A stretch of DNA of 64,000 nucleotides from Cannabis sativa. Taxonomy: Eukaryota; Streptophyta; Magnoliopsida; Rosales; Cannabaceae. Positions within the stretch are counted from its first letter, which is position 1, and the number at the start of each line of letters is the position of its first letter. This document shows positions 34,561 through 46,349 of this stretch, piece after piece. The DNA lies in the NCBI RefSeq assembly GCF_029168945.1, contig NC_083603.1, positions 21,080,001-21,144,000 of the forward strand, in the 5' to 3' direction. Position numbers and translations under genes: made by a program. Under the pieces are notes generated by a model, which saw nothing but the letters and a program-made list of their open reading frames with translations, did not search any database and was not told the origin of the DNA.

Positions 34561-35000
34561 CAAGTAGACTAGCAATCTCCACTACTCTTAATGGAGCTTT
34601 AACATCAGAATCCAGATCTGGAACAATGGTCCTCTTATTCTAAAAACTAAGAATACCAAAGAAAATTTGAAGTAAAATAGAATAAGCCTTTATGGTATTC
34701 TTGTCTGCCACATTCATCTTTGCATTCCTCAATGCATTATAGAGAAAGATAAGGCCCTCATTCACATCCAGACAACCAAAAACTCAGTGAATAACTTTTT
34801 CAAAATTCCTCTGGATTGCCTTGTTAAACCTCCCTCAACAAAAGGCTGTGAACAACTTGGGGATGAAATTTGTACTCAAGGACATCCAAGAAATGACCTA
34901 ATTGAGTATCACGAAATATTTTCATCACATTCCTTGAATTTTTTTTCTTGATGTTCTTAATAACACCACAAGTACAATAATTGACACATTTAGACCTGTA
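34561..35000 (-). pseudogene. DUF1985-like domain remnant of a Mutator-type element
   Basis: On the minus strand from about 34990: CVNYCTCGVIKNIKKKNSRN, then MKIFRDTQLGHFLDVLEYKF and HPQVVHSLLLREV, interrupted by a stop. Further down, in a shifted frame, comes NEGLIFLYNALRNAKMNVAD and KNTIKAYSILLQIFFGILSF. The F-G/L-G-H-F-L-D...V-H-x-L-L-L-R-x-V pattern is that of DUF1985, usually found in plant Mutator-like elements with a Ulp1-type protease. No Ulp1 domain or transposase was found nearby. Lys-rich minus-strand text at 35640-35790 could be part of the same remnant. Confidence 0.45.
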
Positions 35001-37095
35001 ATAATCAAAAGGATGGAATTTGAATTCCCAATCCTACATAGATATATAGAAACACAAAAATAGAAAATTAAATTTTATAACATACAAAGTTTCAAAATTG
35101 TATTAAAACTATAAATAAACTTAAGAAAAGAATGGAACAACTGAAAAATATCAAGAAAGCCAGAATACATAGTACATTGGAACAATCTATAAATATCATC
35201 ACGAATATCAACCAAAACAATAATGAATCACAAACGAAACCTAAAAAAATTATAAAGAAAAAAAAATCACACTACAATAAGCATTTAACCTACATAAATT
35301 TAAAACTATAAAAATCAAAATCGGCAAGTACCATAAACTATTAGAAAGAGAAACATGGTTCGAAGTGGAGAAGCAGAAATGAAACCTAAACCCAACTAAT
35401 ACGAAATAGAAATAAAACTCAAATGAACTAAGCAACATAATAAACCTAAAATAACCTAAGAAATAATATTTTTCAAAACCTGGAACCATACGTAAAAGCA
35501 ATAAACCCTAAAATATGTCAAAATTAAAAAAAAAAAAAAAACGCAATAGAAATCTCAATCAAATTAGGAGCATGATTCTTCCCCTTTTAACCAACATCTA
35601 TAGGACTGCTCTCGATTTTCTCTCCTTTAACAATTTCAAATTTCTTCTTAGCAGAAGCCTTTATCTGTTTTAGTATGGTCAACAAAATCATCATCTAACT
35701 TTGTTTACCCTTTCCCTTTTTTGGAGACAGGTTTCAACCTCATTTTTGAAGCTTTAGGGCCTATAATTAAAACTTTTTTCGCAGAAGGAGATGGAAAAGA
35801 TAAAAAATGAGTTATAGCCATTCATATAGAAAATTGTAGAGAAAAAGAGAGTAAAAAACGTGGGTTGATTCTTCAATAGCCGTTAAAGATCGTGAGGTTT
35901 TAATTTTTTTGAAGATACTTCTTTCAATTATGTAGGAAAGTTTATATGTGTAGCTACAAATAAAAAAAATAAAAAAAAATAAAAAAAAAAGAAGAAATTG
36001 AAATAATATACGGAAACTGCATAGAAAAGATAAGCTGATTGAGTGTGATGGAAGAACAATGACATCAACATTAAGAGAATTATGTAAATAAAATAAAAGA
36101 ATTGGTATAAAATTCATCCTACTCTTGAGAAGGTAAGAATGTAATAAAAGTTGGGTTTTGTATTTTTCATGTAAACATTTTTTATTTTATTTTTTTTATA
36201 TAAAATATTTATAATTTTTTAAAAATTTTCAAATTATTTTTAATAAATACAATTATAAAAAAGAAAAATAAATTAGATTGAAAATTTTCCTTCAATGCCC
36301 AAATAGATTGTATGTACTATAATTTTCTAAATTGTTTGGAGTAATAGGTTTTGATAGGATGATGACACGTGCCTTAGCCTTACTCTATGAAAAAAATAAA
36401 AAGAAGAAGAATAGCAGAATGAGAAAGTGATGGGGAACCTACACAACAATGGAATTCATGAATTCTAATGATGTAAATGGCTGGGCAGCTAGCTAGCTGG
36501 GTCACTTAACATGTGAAAATAATAATAAGATAAAATATAACACTCATTCATTCACCCATATGGACTTTATTTTTAATTATACCTTTATTAACTATGTCGC
36601 ACACATAATTATTCTCAAATTAGCTTTGCAATTATAATCAAACTATTGATTCCCTTTTTTCCCATGTAAGAATAAGAAATAACCAACTACTACTTTCTTA
36701 AGGATATTACTAACTTCATTTTTTATTATATACTGAAAATTGCTCTATACTTTCCCTTACCACATAACTAAGTATATGTCTAAGTCTAAATACCTTACAT
36801 AAAAAGTAGCATATAGTGTATGTCTAAATATAAAATTTTCAATCCTAAATATATGTTGTAACGCTTAAAACTTATTTAATGTTTACGCTATGATCTTAGG
36901 ACTCACTTTCCAATATATTATGTATTAAAAAAAGAAAAATAAAATTGTCACACATTAGTTAAACTCACAATTCTATAACACAAACAATAATATGTAAATT
37001 CATTTTAGAAAAATACAATAATATGTAAATTTATATCTTATCCTTATTTATCATGTTTGGTTAATTGCAAGTTTTGCTACATAATGAAACCAAAA
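35001..37095. other. AT-rich region without recognised genes
   Basis: A/T homopolymer runs (for example 35524-35541, 35965-35990, 36180-36200) and no convincing coding sequence. Possibly flank or interior of the decayed Mutator-type element to the left. Confidence 0.45.
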
Positions 37096-38070
37096 GGGAA
37101 ATTTGAAATTCCATGCTTACAATACTCTAAATTTTTTTTCCTAATTTTTTTTTCCCTAAATGCATAGTTATTAAAATTGATCATATATTATTACTAATAT
37201 CCCACAAAGACCCCTCCCATTTCAAAAATTAAAATCAAAAACTCAAAACTACTCTCTCTCCCTCTCGCTGAACGACGCCACAGCCTACACCCACATCCCA
37301 CGACGCCACAGCCTTCACCTACGACGACCACCGACCCACCACCACCGATGGCACCGCACAACCACCAGCACCGGTATCGACCCCCACCAGCACCGGTATC
37401 GACCACCAGCACCCATCGTACCCCATACCCGAGACACTATCGGGCCTGCCTTTTGTAACCCATCGGACCCCACAAAATTCCATCGGACCCCATTTCTCAA
37501 ACACTATCGGACCCCCTGCCATTAGTAACCATCAGACCCCTGCCTTTTGTAACCCATCGGACCCCACAAAAATCGCATCGGACCCCACAAATACCATCGG
37601 ACCGTGCCTTTTGTAACCATCAGACCCATCAGGCTGTGCCTTTTGTAACCCATCGGACGGCATCGGGCCAATAGGAGGCCCGATGTCTTCAACCTTAGAT
37701 TTGAAAAAACCTAAAAACCAACCGATAAAAGTGAGGAAAAACTAACCTTGGACATATTCTCCACTGTGGGTGGTCGATATCGGTGCTGGTGATGGTCGAT
37801 ACTGGTGCTGGTGGTCGTGCGGTGCCATCGGTGGTGGTGGGTCGGTGGTCGTCGGAGGTGAAGGCTGTGGCGTCGTGGGATGTGGGTGTAGGCTGTGGCG
37901 TTGTTCAGCGAGAGGGAGAGAGAGAAGTTTTGAATTTTTGATTTTAGTTTTTGAAATGGGAGGGGTATTTGTGGAATATTAGTAATGTGGTCATATATGA
38001 CCAATTTTAATAACTATGCATTTAGGAAAAAAAAATTAGGATATTGTAAGCATGTAATTTCAAATTTCCC
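37096..38070. mobile_element. Non-autonomous element with ~320-bp terminal inverted repeats
   Basis: The first about 325 bases (37096-37420) are the inverse of the last about 320 (37750-38070). Both begin GGGAAATTTGAAATT on their outer side and run through TAGTTATTAAAATTG, CCCCTCCCATTTCAAAAA, CTCTCTCTCCCTCTCGCTGA and CACCGACCCACCACCACCGA. The centre (37420-37750) is a degenerate repeat of CATCGGACCCCA and GCCTTTTGTAACC. AAAA flanks both ends, but I could not define a longer target duplication. Long TIRs suggest a Mutator-type derivative. The mirrored Gly-rich frames within the arms are a by-product of the GGTGGT text. Confidence 0.75.
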
Positions 38071-38358
38071 AAAAGAATGTGTTGATGGTTTTGATACGAA
38101 ACACGGGATATATCTAAGATCTTGGGACGTTTCAAGAGCATAAGTTAATTCATTCAATTAATTACACAATAATTTTTTTTGGTAAAGAATTATAGAATAA
38201 TTTATAATTCTTAGATTTCAATATAAATATTTTATTTATTTATATATCTTAAACTTAATATACATTTTTTATCATAACTAATAAAGTGATTACCAACATA
38301 AATATTATATTAGATAATATAAAATCTTAATTATATTATAAATAGTCAGTGTAGCTAT

Positions 38359-38382
38359 AATAATAATAATAATAATAATAAT
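38359..38382. repeat. (TAA)n microsatellite
   Basis: About eight AAT/TAA units in AT-rich DNA. Confidence 0.85.
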
Positions 38383-38489
38383 ATAATCATAAATTTGTCT
38401 ATATTTTAAATTAGTTTCTTTTTCTTAAATATAAAATTAATATATATATTGACACAAAAATTTAACCAACGGATAAAAGTTATAAGTAA

Positions 38490-38770
38490 CTATATGTAAA
38501 GTAAAAAGCACACACACAAAATATTAGTGCGGAAGAAGAAGAAGAAGAGAGAGAAAACAGTATCTCTTTTATTGGCGATAATGAGAAATTACAAAGATGA
38601 AGCTATATATATATATAGCTCAAGAATAGTAAGATAATCTAACTGAATTCTAATAGAATAATAGAAAAGAAACTAACTAATCTTAACCAACTCTAACTAA
38701 CCAAGACTCTAACTCAGAACAGGGCCTAATTCTAATACAAGAATTTATAATAGTTCACCCTCTGTATCGC
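38490..38770 (-). repeat. Probable Copia solo LTR fragment
   Basis: Read on the minus strand this resembles a short Copia LTR: GTTAGAGTTGGTTAAGATTA, then GAGCTATATATATATAGC (TATA-like), then CATCTTTGTAATTTC, CAATAAAAGAGATACTG and CTCTCTTCTTCTTCTTCCGC. The architecture is like the 223-bp LTR at 15181. Ends and target duplication not determined. Confidence 0.38.
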
Positions 38771-39085
38771 AACAATAATGGAACTACGTCTACTTCAAAT
38801 TTTTATTCTCACGAGATTGATTACAAAAAAAACTGCTACGTCTGCAGAGAAAGAAACTAGAGAGAGATGTTATGACCTTATGAGTACTTTTTTAAATGTG
38901 AAAAATGAGCTAGAGGAGCTCTTCTTTTATAGGGAAGGATGCCAAATGAAAATAATAATAAAATATTCTAAAAAACGTGAAAAAATAAATTTAGGCTATT
39001 TTTAACTGTTGATGATGATATAAAGGTGAAATTGATTCTGGAGGTGGGTCGTTAAATTTTGGAGCTTGAGTCGCGTCCGCGGGAT

Positions 39086-39646
39086 TAGGGGTGTTTACGG
39101 ATTGGTTTGGTCCGAATTTTCATAGTTTTTGAACCAAACCAGTGTAGTGGTTTTTTGAATATTAGAAACCAAACCAAAAAATCTCTCAAACCAAACCATT
39201 AAGAACGGTTTGGTTTGGTTCAAAACTACGGTTTAAGTGGAATTTATAATTATTAAGTTTTTAATTTTATTTTTCAAAATATATATTTAACATGATAAGT
39301 AATAGATTTATAACATATAAATAATGATATAAAAACATTCACAAAAGTCAAACATAACATAAAAATTTAAAATTCATACAATAAAAAACTTGACACACAA
39401 AAAAGTTCTAAATTATACATATAGTCATATATAAAATATATATATAAATTAATTATTTATTATAAACAGTCCGGTTCGGTTTAATCGTTAATTATTAATT
39501 TCGAACTGCAACCGAACCATTACGCCGTAAACGGTCCGAATTGACCAAACCATCAAAAACGGTTTTCCCGGTTACGGTTTACAATGGTTCATATTGTAGT
39601 GGTCCGGATTTAAACCGCGGTCTTTTGATTTATATGAACAGTCCTA
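39086..39646. mobile_element. hAT-like MITE, 561 bp
   Basis: Begins TAGGGGTGTTTACGGATTGG and ends ATGAACAGTCCTA (inverse TAGGACTG). Subterminal GGTTTGGTTTGG and CCAAACCAAACC clusters lie at the left, and CGGTTTAC/CGGTCCG motifs at the right. Flanks CGCGGGAT (39078-39085) and CGAGGGAT (39647-39654) match at seven of eight positions, the 8-bp duplication of hAT elements. Confidence 0.82.
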
Positions 39647-39876
39647 CGAGGGATCCACTTCAGGTAAGTTGTGGCTTAAATTCATAACTCTCCTGATGAC
39701 GAAACTCGGAGTTGATAAATTCATAATTCCAATTGGCGTGTGAGACATGACTTCATAGAGCATTGAAATAGCTTCGAAATGCAAGTTGAATCGTGTCACT
39801 CAGAACAATATTGATGGAGTTGTGGCCGTTTTACTCAAGGTTGTTCAGCACCTTACGACCATGTTGACATCCAGCG

Positions 39877-40868
39877 ACCAGGTTGACATTTTGACGTCAA
39901 CTGGATTGCCGGGTGAGTGCCAAAACGTCCCAAACTTGTATCTTTTAATTCCTAAGTGGTATTTTGACATCACTTAGCTAGTTGTCATGTTCTGGTGAAG
40001 TTGTTCTCCAGTTCTCGGAGATGTTACTATTTCACAGAATCGGGAGACTCAAAACTACCCAATTACGAGTAAGGCACTTTGCCAAAAAAAATAAAAATAT
40101 AAAGTTGTGAATTTGACTTGTCTGACTTCATAGCTCTCTATTACTATAAAAAACTAGACGAACGCTTGAGACAAACTCAAATTCAGATAAGAAGAACCCA
40201 ATGCACCAAGCTACATGTCAACCTAGGCATTGGGTGGTCATTCTGGAGCTTTTGGGATGTCGTTTGATACTTCCAAGATTCTTGAAAATGAGGACGAGGT
40301 CTTCTACCCCATTTTTTTTTTACCATTTTGGAGAATATTCTTGGAATAGAATTCACATTTGAGTGAAAAACAAGCGCACCAGGTTGATTATCAACTTGGG
40401 CGCTGGGCTCAGTTTTCGTGCCCCTAGAATTCTTATTTTCCCCCTAAGTTTACTTGTATCTTTGGTTATTTCTCATGATGGAAAAAATGTTCAGAATACT
40501 TTTTAAGAAACATGATTGGAAACAGCCAAGGTTGATAAATTGTCAACCTGGGCGCTGGGTCTAGCTTTAGGCTGCCAGATGGTTCTGTTTGATTCCCCAA
40601 AACACTTGTATCTTAATCTTTGACAAAAATAGAGAATATTCCTGGAAGAATTCTTGAAGAAACTACTTGGAATCGGCCTAGGTTGATAAAATGTTAACTT
40701 GGTCCCTAGGCCCTCTTCTTGGCCCCTAGGTTAGTCTGTTTTTCCCCGAAAGTACTTATTTTCTCATTTTTGATGAAGACGAAGAAAATCCTCTGGATAG
40801 ATTTTCAATTTGATGCTTAGAAGTGCCCCAGGTTGACAAAATGTCAACTTGTGGGTTGGGTGCCTGGG
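39877..40868 (+). repeat. Degenerate ~150-bp tandem repeat with a central hairpin, left part
   Basis: A motif of the form CAGGTTGA-(3-7 nt)-TCAACCTGG followed by GCGCTGGG recurs with centres near 39892, 40216, 40390, 40541, 40692 and 40842; the last four steps are about 150 bases. Between motifs, units share CTTGTATCTT, AGAATATTC and GGAAGAATTC-type text. The array stops at 40868, where a Tekay element is inserted, and resumes at 49798. No coding capacity. Confidence 0.78.
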
Positions 40869-42908
40869 TGTAACACCCTGATACTTAGGCGTGCTACGGT
40901 AATTTTCTAATTATTGTGCCACCTTTGCTACTCAACGGGTTTTCCTTGAAAATTGTGCCAGATTAAATTTTTGATAAAACTCTAAACTTTATAATCATAT
41001 ATATACAATCCGGATCCTGTATTTAAACTTTTATAATTACTTTCAAAATAATTTATTACAAACATGTCGCACAGCAACTACAAAATATATAGTCCAAGTT
41101 TTCCCTAGATCGAACACTTCAGATCGCAATGTCTGACATGTACAATCATCCCCCAAGCTCGGAACTCACTCCTCTTGAGTCTTTGCCTTTTCTTTACCTA
41201 CACACGAAAGTAATATCTGTTAGTCAATAGACTCAGTAAGAAAAGCACATAATATACATTATTTTACCGACTTGTATATAGGTGCCCATACACCTATCCC
41301 CAAGGCTTATCAGATAAGTAAGAACATTCATTACTAAGGTACGACTACTATACCACATGCACTACGTACCGGTATTGTACGAGTGTTGGTAGGGTTTGCT
41401 CCGTACCTCAAGTACCCTTAAGTGTTGTACCATATACACTTCGTACCTATCCATACTAGTATTGGTAACACCGTATTGTACTCTTTAAATATCATACGTT
41501 GTACCAATATACTCAGTACCGCTACCATACTAGTGCTGGTAGTGCACGAATCACAAATAACATGTATATATCACACATACACATATTCATATACAAATAT
41601 GGTCTATGCTAGTCTTATCTTATTTCTGAATTCAAGTATGCTAGTTGACCTGAATAGAAAATAACGTGCTGGATTGATGTCTTATGTTACATTTACGTAA
41701 ATGGGTAAATAACACTCTAAAACCTGAACCGTGAACCTAAACTGCAAGTTTCACTATCGATAATTAACATGACAATATCCTAATTATCGAGGAAACAACA
41801 AACTAAGGCTCTAAAAATAACACGAATTGACAAAACAAATTTTTTGGGGATCCTGCCTATGATTCGGTTAACCAGTTCTATAGGACTTTTAAAACCAGTT
41901 AACCGGTATGCACCAAATAACCCAAAAAAATCCAAAACTTGCCCAATTCGTTCCCAAACTTCATCAAACATTCCAAAAAAGTTATACTAACTTCCAACAA
42001 CAGAATTCAAGTAGTAACAACAACAAACAAATACAGAAACCAAATCTACCATTAATGAGTCAAGTTTGAGTTCTTAAACTCAAACTTGCTCAATCTCTTC
42101 TCAAACCAACTCAACCAGCTAAAAACAACCAAATTATATTCAAAATAACTTGAGAGATCATACTAGAGAAAAACCTACCCTAAACAACCACCGATTCTCA
42201 AAATTGCAATATCAGACCAATTTTAAAGCTTAAACAACATGAAGGTGAGAGCTCTAGGGTTTACCTTGATTGAATTCTTCCAAAAACTGGTGAGCAACAC
42301 TCAGAAATCAGCAAGAATTATTTAGTGCAAAGAAGAAGAACCCTAGGTCCTTGGTTTGTCCTTCTTGGTTCGAAAAGAGAGAGAGAAACTGAGAATTTTA
42401 TTTTCTTGATTTTTCCTAATTTAATATTTCTAAATATTCAATAAACTAAGGCTAAATAACTAAGTGGCTAGCTGTCAAACTTAAAACTAGCCACCTCACT
42501 CTAATGAAAATTCCCAAAATACTCTTACTTACACTTCAAGCAACCTATAAGCTTACGGGTAAAAAGTCCAAAACCATAACTCCACCTAAATCGGCATTCT
42601 AAATACCTCAAATGTTTTATCCCGCTAAGAATTAGGTTCTAAACTTACCCATGTGACTCTAACGACCATCCTTCACATTTTTCATCGTCGCGGAGCAAAA
42701 AAAAATCATAAAAATTTCATAATTTATATTTAGCATAAACAATACTCTTAGAGTTTAATAAAATCTTTAGAATTGAGAAATTATAACTCTAATGCCCATT
42801 TCTAAAAATGGGGCCCACAACAAATAAAAAATCATATGTAATTATAAAACATCAATAATTAATGCTAATTGCCTTTACTAATCCATAATCTAACATGTAA
42901 TCATTACA
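40869..42908 (-). repeat. 3' LTR of the Tekay element
   Basis: 2040 bp, beginning TGTAATGATTACATG and ending GGGTGTTACA on the minus strand. It holds the same GTACC-rich tandem repeat at about 41335-41545 and has a roughly 30-bp insertion near 41865-41915 relative to the other LTR. Confidence 0.92.
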
Positions 42909-42909
42909 A

Positions 42910-43218
42910 TTATCCCCCTATTAAAAGGATTTTGTCCTCGATATCTAACCTAAATAACTTTGGATACTGAGCCCTCATGCCGGACTCTAATTCCCAGGTG
43001 GCTTCTTTCACCTTACTATTTTTCCAAAGTACCTTCACCAAAGCTATGGTCTTGTTTTGAAGAACCTTTTCTTTCCTATCGAGAATTTGAACTGGTTGTT
43101 CCTCATAGGATAAGTCCGACTGTAGCTCTAGGGCTTCGTAACTCAAGACATGAGTCGGGTTTGAAATATATTTCCTCAACATTAAAATATGAAATACATT
43201 ATGAACAGCTGATAACAC
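42910..43218 (-). pseudogene. Tekay integrase C-terminus with chromodomain
   Basis: MLSAVHNVFHILMLRKYISN, then QPVQILDRKEKVLQNKTIAL, VKVLWKNSKVKEATWELESG and MRAQYPKLF. The V-x-W-x-N/H...E-A-T-W-E pattern is the chromodomain typical of Del/Tekay chromoviruses and probably guides integration to heterochromatin (family knowledge). This piece is open for 102 codons to a natural stop beside the polypurine tract. Confidence 0.88.
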
Positions 43219-43499
43219 TGGTGGTAAGGCTAGTCATTACGATACTTGCCCAACCTTCTCGAGTATTTCAAATGGCCCTATAAACCTAGGGCTTAGCTTG
43301 TCCCTCTTTCCGAAGCACCTGATACCCCTCATTGGAGAAACTCTCAAGAAACATGTTCTCCTGCTTGAAATGCAACATCTCTGCACTTTGGATCAACATA
43401 ACTTTTCTGCTTGCTTTTCGAAGTAAGCATCCGAGCCTTGATCTTGTCTATCGCTTCATTGGTCCTTTGAACTAACTCAAGACCCAAATACTTTATTTC

Positions 43500-44330
43500 C
43501 CCCATTTCATAGGAAGCCATCCCTATTGTACTTGATAGCTATTGTTGTAGGAAAATTCTATCAAAGGTAAGTATTTACTCCATGAACCGTCAAAGTCCAT
43601 GACACATGCTTGTAATAAGTCTTCTAATATCTATATTGTTCTCTCTGATTGCCCATCAGTCAAGGGGTGAAAAGCTATATTGAATTACAGCCTCGTCCCC
43701 ATAGCTCTCTAAAGACTTACCCATAATTTTGATGTAAACTTTGGATCCCTATCTAAAATAATAGATTTTGGAGCTCCATGGAGACGAACTATCTTCTTCA
43801 CATATAGCTTTGCATACTGATCCACTGTATAAGTTGTTTTTATCAGCAGAAAATGTGCTGACTTCATGAAACGGTCCACTATGACCCATACTAAATCATA
43901 CATTCTTGTGGTTTTGGACAAACCAACCACGAAGTCCATTGTAATATCCTCTCCCTTCCACTCGAGAAGTGCTATGGTTGTAGTAACCCTACCTATCTCT
44001 GGTGTTTAGCTTTGATTTGCTGACATGTTAGACATTTAGACATGTAATCCACTGCATCTCTTTTCATTCCACACCACCAATAATAGGGTTTCAAGTCCTG
44101 ATACATTTTGGTGGTTCCTAGGTGCAACGAATAAGGTGTAGTATGAGCCTCATCAAGTATCTCCTTTTTCAGCTCATCACTGCTTGGAACACAAACCTGA
44201 GCTTTATAAACTAGCATTCCATTATTCAAGATCAAGAAGTCCTTAGGCTGACCAACCAATACATCATCCCAAATTTTAACTAGCACAGCGTCTTTCAATT
44301 GTGTCTTTCTGATCATTTCCAACAAATCTT
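43500..44330 (-). pseudogene. Tekay integrase
   Basis: Zinc-binding H-H-C-C part: EILDEAHTTPYSLHLGTTKM, YYWWCGMKRDAVDYMSKCLT, CQQIKAKHQR. Core: MDFVVGLSKTTRMYDLVWVI, VDRFMKSAHFLLIKTTYTVD, VRLHGAPKSIILDRDPKFTS. Stops lie at about 43992 and 43709. Confidence 0.88.
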
Positions 44331-44429
44331 ACTGAAGTGTCAGGTTATGTAACTTCCCAACCACAAATTTAATTTCAGCTTTAACCATTTCTGAGGCTAA
44401 CTGGGGAACTAACATTATAGTATTAAAGA

Positions 44430-45860
44430 CCTACCTGGGATATTTTCTACTCAAAGCGTCTGCCACTACAGTAGCTTTCCTGGGATGGTACAAGATCTCA
44501 TAATCATAATCCTTGGCTATTTTCAACCACCATCCCTGCCTCATATTTAAATCCTTCTGAGTGAAGAAATACTTAAGGCTATTGTGGTCTGTGTAGATCT
44601 CACATTCCTCTCCATACAGGTAGTGTTGCCATATCTTTTGAGCAAATACAACAGCATCAAGCTCTAAATCATGTGTTGGATAACGTTGTTCATATTCCTT
44701 CAACTGTTGAGAAGCATATGCTATAACCATGTCAGCTTGCATTAGAACACATTCTAGACCCTATCTGTATGCATCATAGTAGACGATAAACTTTTCTTGG
44801 TCTGATGGCAAAGCTAATACCGGTGTTGTGATTAGCCGCTACTTCAACTCTTAAAAACTTGTTTCACACTTGTCGGACCATACAAACCGTTAGTTTTTCT
44901 TAGTTAACTTTGTTAATGGCATTAAAATCTTAGAAAAAAATTCGAAAAAATGCCAATAATACCTTGTCAACCTGAGAAAACTTCGTACTTCAATAACCGT
45001 TTTTGGCATCGGCTAACTTTTAACTGACTCGATTTTTCACAGATCGACCATAATTCCATCTTTTATGACAATATTCCCTAGAAAGGACACTTCTGACAAT
45101 CAGAATTCACATTTTTCAAACTTTTCATATAGCTTGTGATCCCTAAGTCGTTGAAAAACCATTCAGAGATGTTGTTCATGATCCTCTTCTGTCTGAGAGT
45201 ACACAAGGATGTCGTCGATGAACACTATGATATAGTTATCGAGGAAGTCCTTGAACACTCTGTTCATAAGATCCATAAAGGTCACTAGAGCATTTTTCAA
45301 CCTGAATGATATCACCAAAAACTCATAATGACCATATCTGGTCCAAAATGCAGTTTTTGGAATATCTTCCTCTCGAATTCTCAGCTGATGATAACAAGAA
45401 TGTAAGTCAATCTTTGAGATTACAGTCTTGCCCTGGAGCTAATCAAATAAATCATCAATTGTGGGTAATGGATACTTGTTCTTGATTGTAAGTTTGTTTA
45501 ATTCTTGGTAATCAATGCATATTCGGAGGGATATATCCTTCTTTTTCACAAACAAAATTAGAGCTCCCTAGGGCGATACACTGGGTCGAGTAAACCCTAA
45601 ATCTGGCATCCCCTAAAGTTGTATTTTTGGCTCTTTAAGTTCTCCTAGAGCCATTCTGTATGGTGCCTTCGAAATAGGTTTTACCCCAAGTTTCAGATCA
45701 ATTACAAAATCTATCTTCCGCTGTGGTAGCAATCCTGGTAACTCTTTAGGAAATACATTAAGAAATTCTTTTATAACTCTAACCTCCTCAAGCCCAAATG
45801 TTTCAGGTTTGCTAAAATCAATTACAACCGCTAAAAGTCCTACACATCCACTGTGCAATA
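44430..45860 (-). pseudogene. Tekay reverse transcriptase and RNase H
   Basis: Seen in order: [80 protein letters not shown] (catalytic D-D at about 45215), then the RNase H region [60 protein letters not shown] and [12 protein letters not shown] ending at 44431. More than eight stops break the frame. Confidence 0.9.
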
Positions 45861-46345
45861 AATCTTTGGCCTTTAAAACTGGAATAATCGGGATTTGAGA
45901 ACCTTGGACAAATCCTACATAAATAAATGGATCTTCACCCTCAGGTTAAAAAGTTACCATTTTCTGCTTGGAGTCAATACTGGCTGAATACTTCGACAGA
46001 AAATCCATCCCAAGTATGATATAAAACTCTGTTAGTTCCAGCTCTACTAAGTCAACACTCAACTCCTTATTTTCCACCCTAACTGGCATAGACCTAATTC
46101 GCCTTTTGGAGATAACCAATTCCCCGCTAGGCAGTAGGCTTCTAAACCCTATTTCAATGAAATCACAAAGCCTACCCAATTGATTAGTTACTCTTGACGC
46201 CACAAATGAGTGTGTAGCCCCAGAGTCAAATAGTACAGTAAATTAGGAGTTGTTGACAAGAAGCTGACCTGTCACCACAGAAGGGCTGGCTACAACATCA
46301 ACTTGAGTGATAGCAAACACCCGAGCAGATGTGGGTTTTGCCTCT
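45860..46345 (-). pseudogene. Tekay aspartic protease
   Basis: Reads VLFDSGATHSFVASRV (active site D-S-G-A at about 46226) then RSMPVRVENKELSVDLVELE and FYIILGMDFLSKYSASIDSK (second conserved I-L-G-M-D). One stop precedes the active site and one follows the domain. Confidence 0.85.
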
Positions 46346-46349
46346 ATGT

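Noticed and set aside
37194..37982. Gly/Val/Cys-rich open frames on opposite strands (37194-37412 minus, 37770-37982 plus)
   Set aside because: They are mirror images produced by the terminal inverted repeats of one element and by GGT/GTG-rich text; no domain or start context supports a protein.
37096..38070. 9-bp Mutator target duplication at the ends of the inverted-repeat element
   Set aside because: Only AAAA is shared by both flanks; the following bases differ, so the duplication is not supported.
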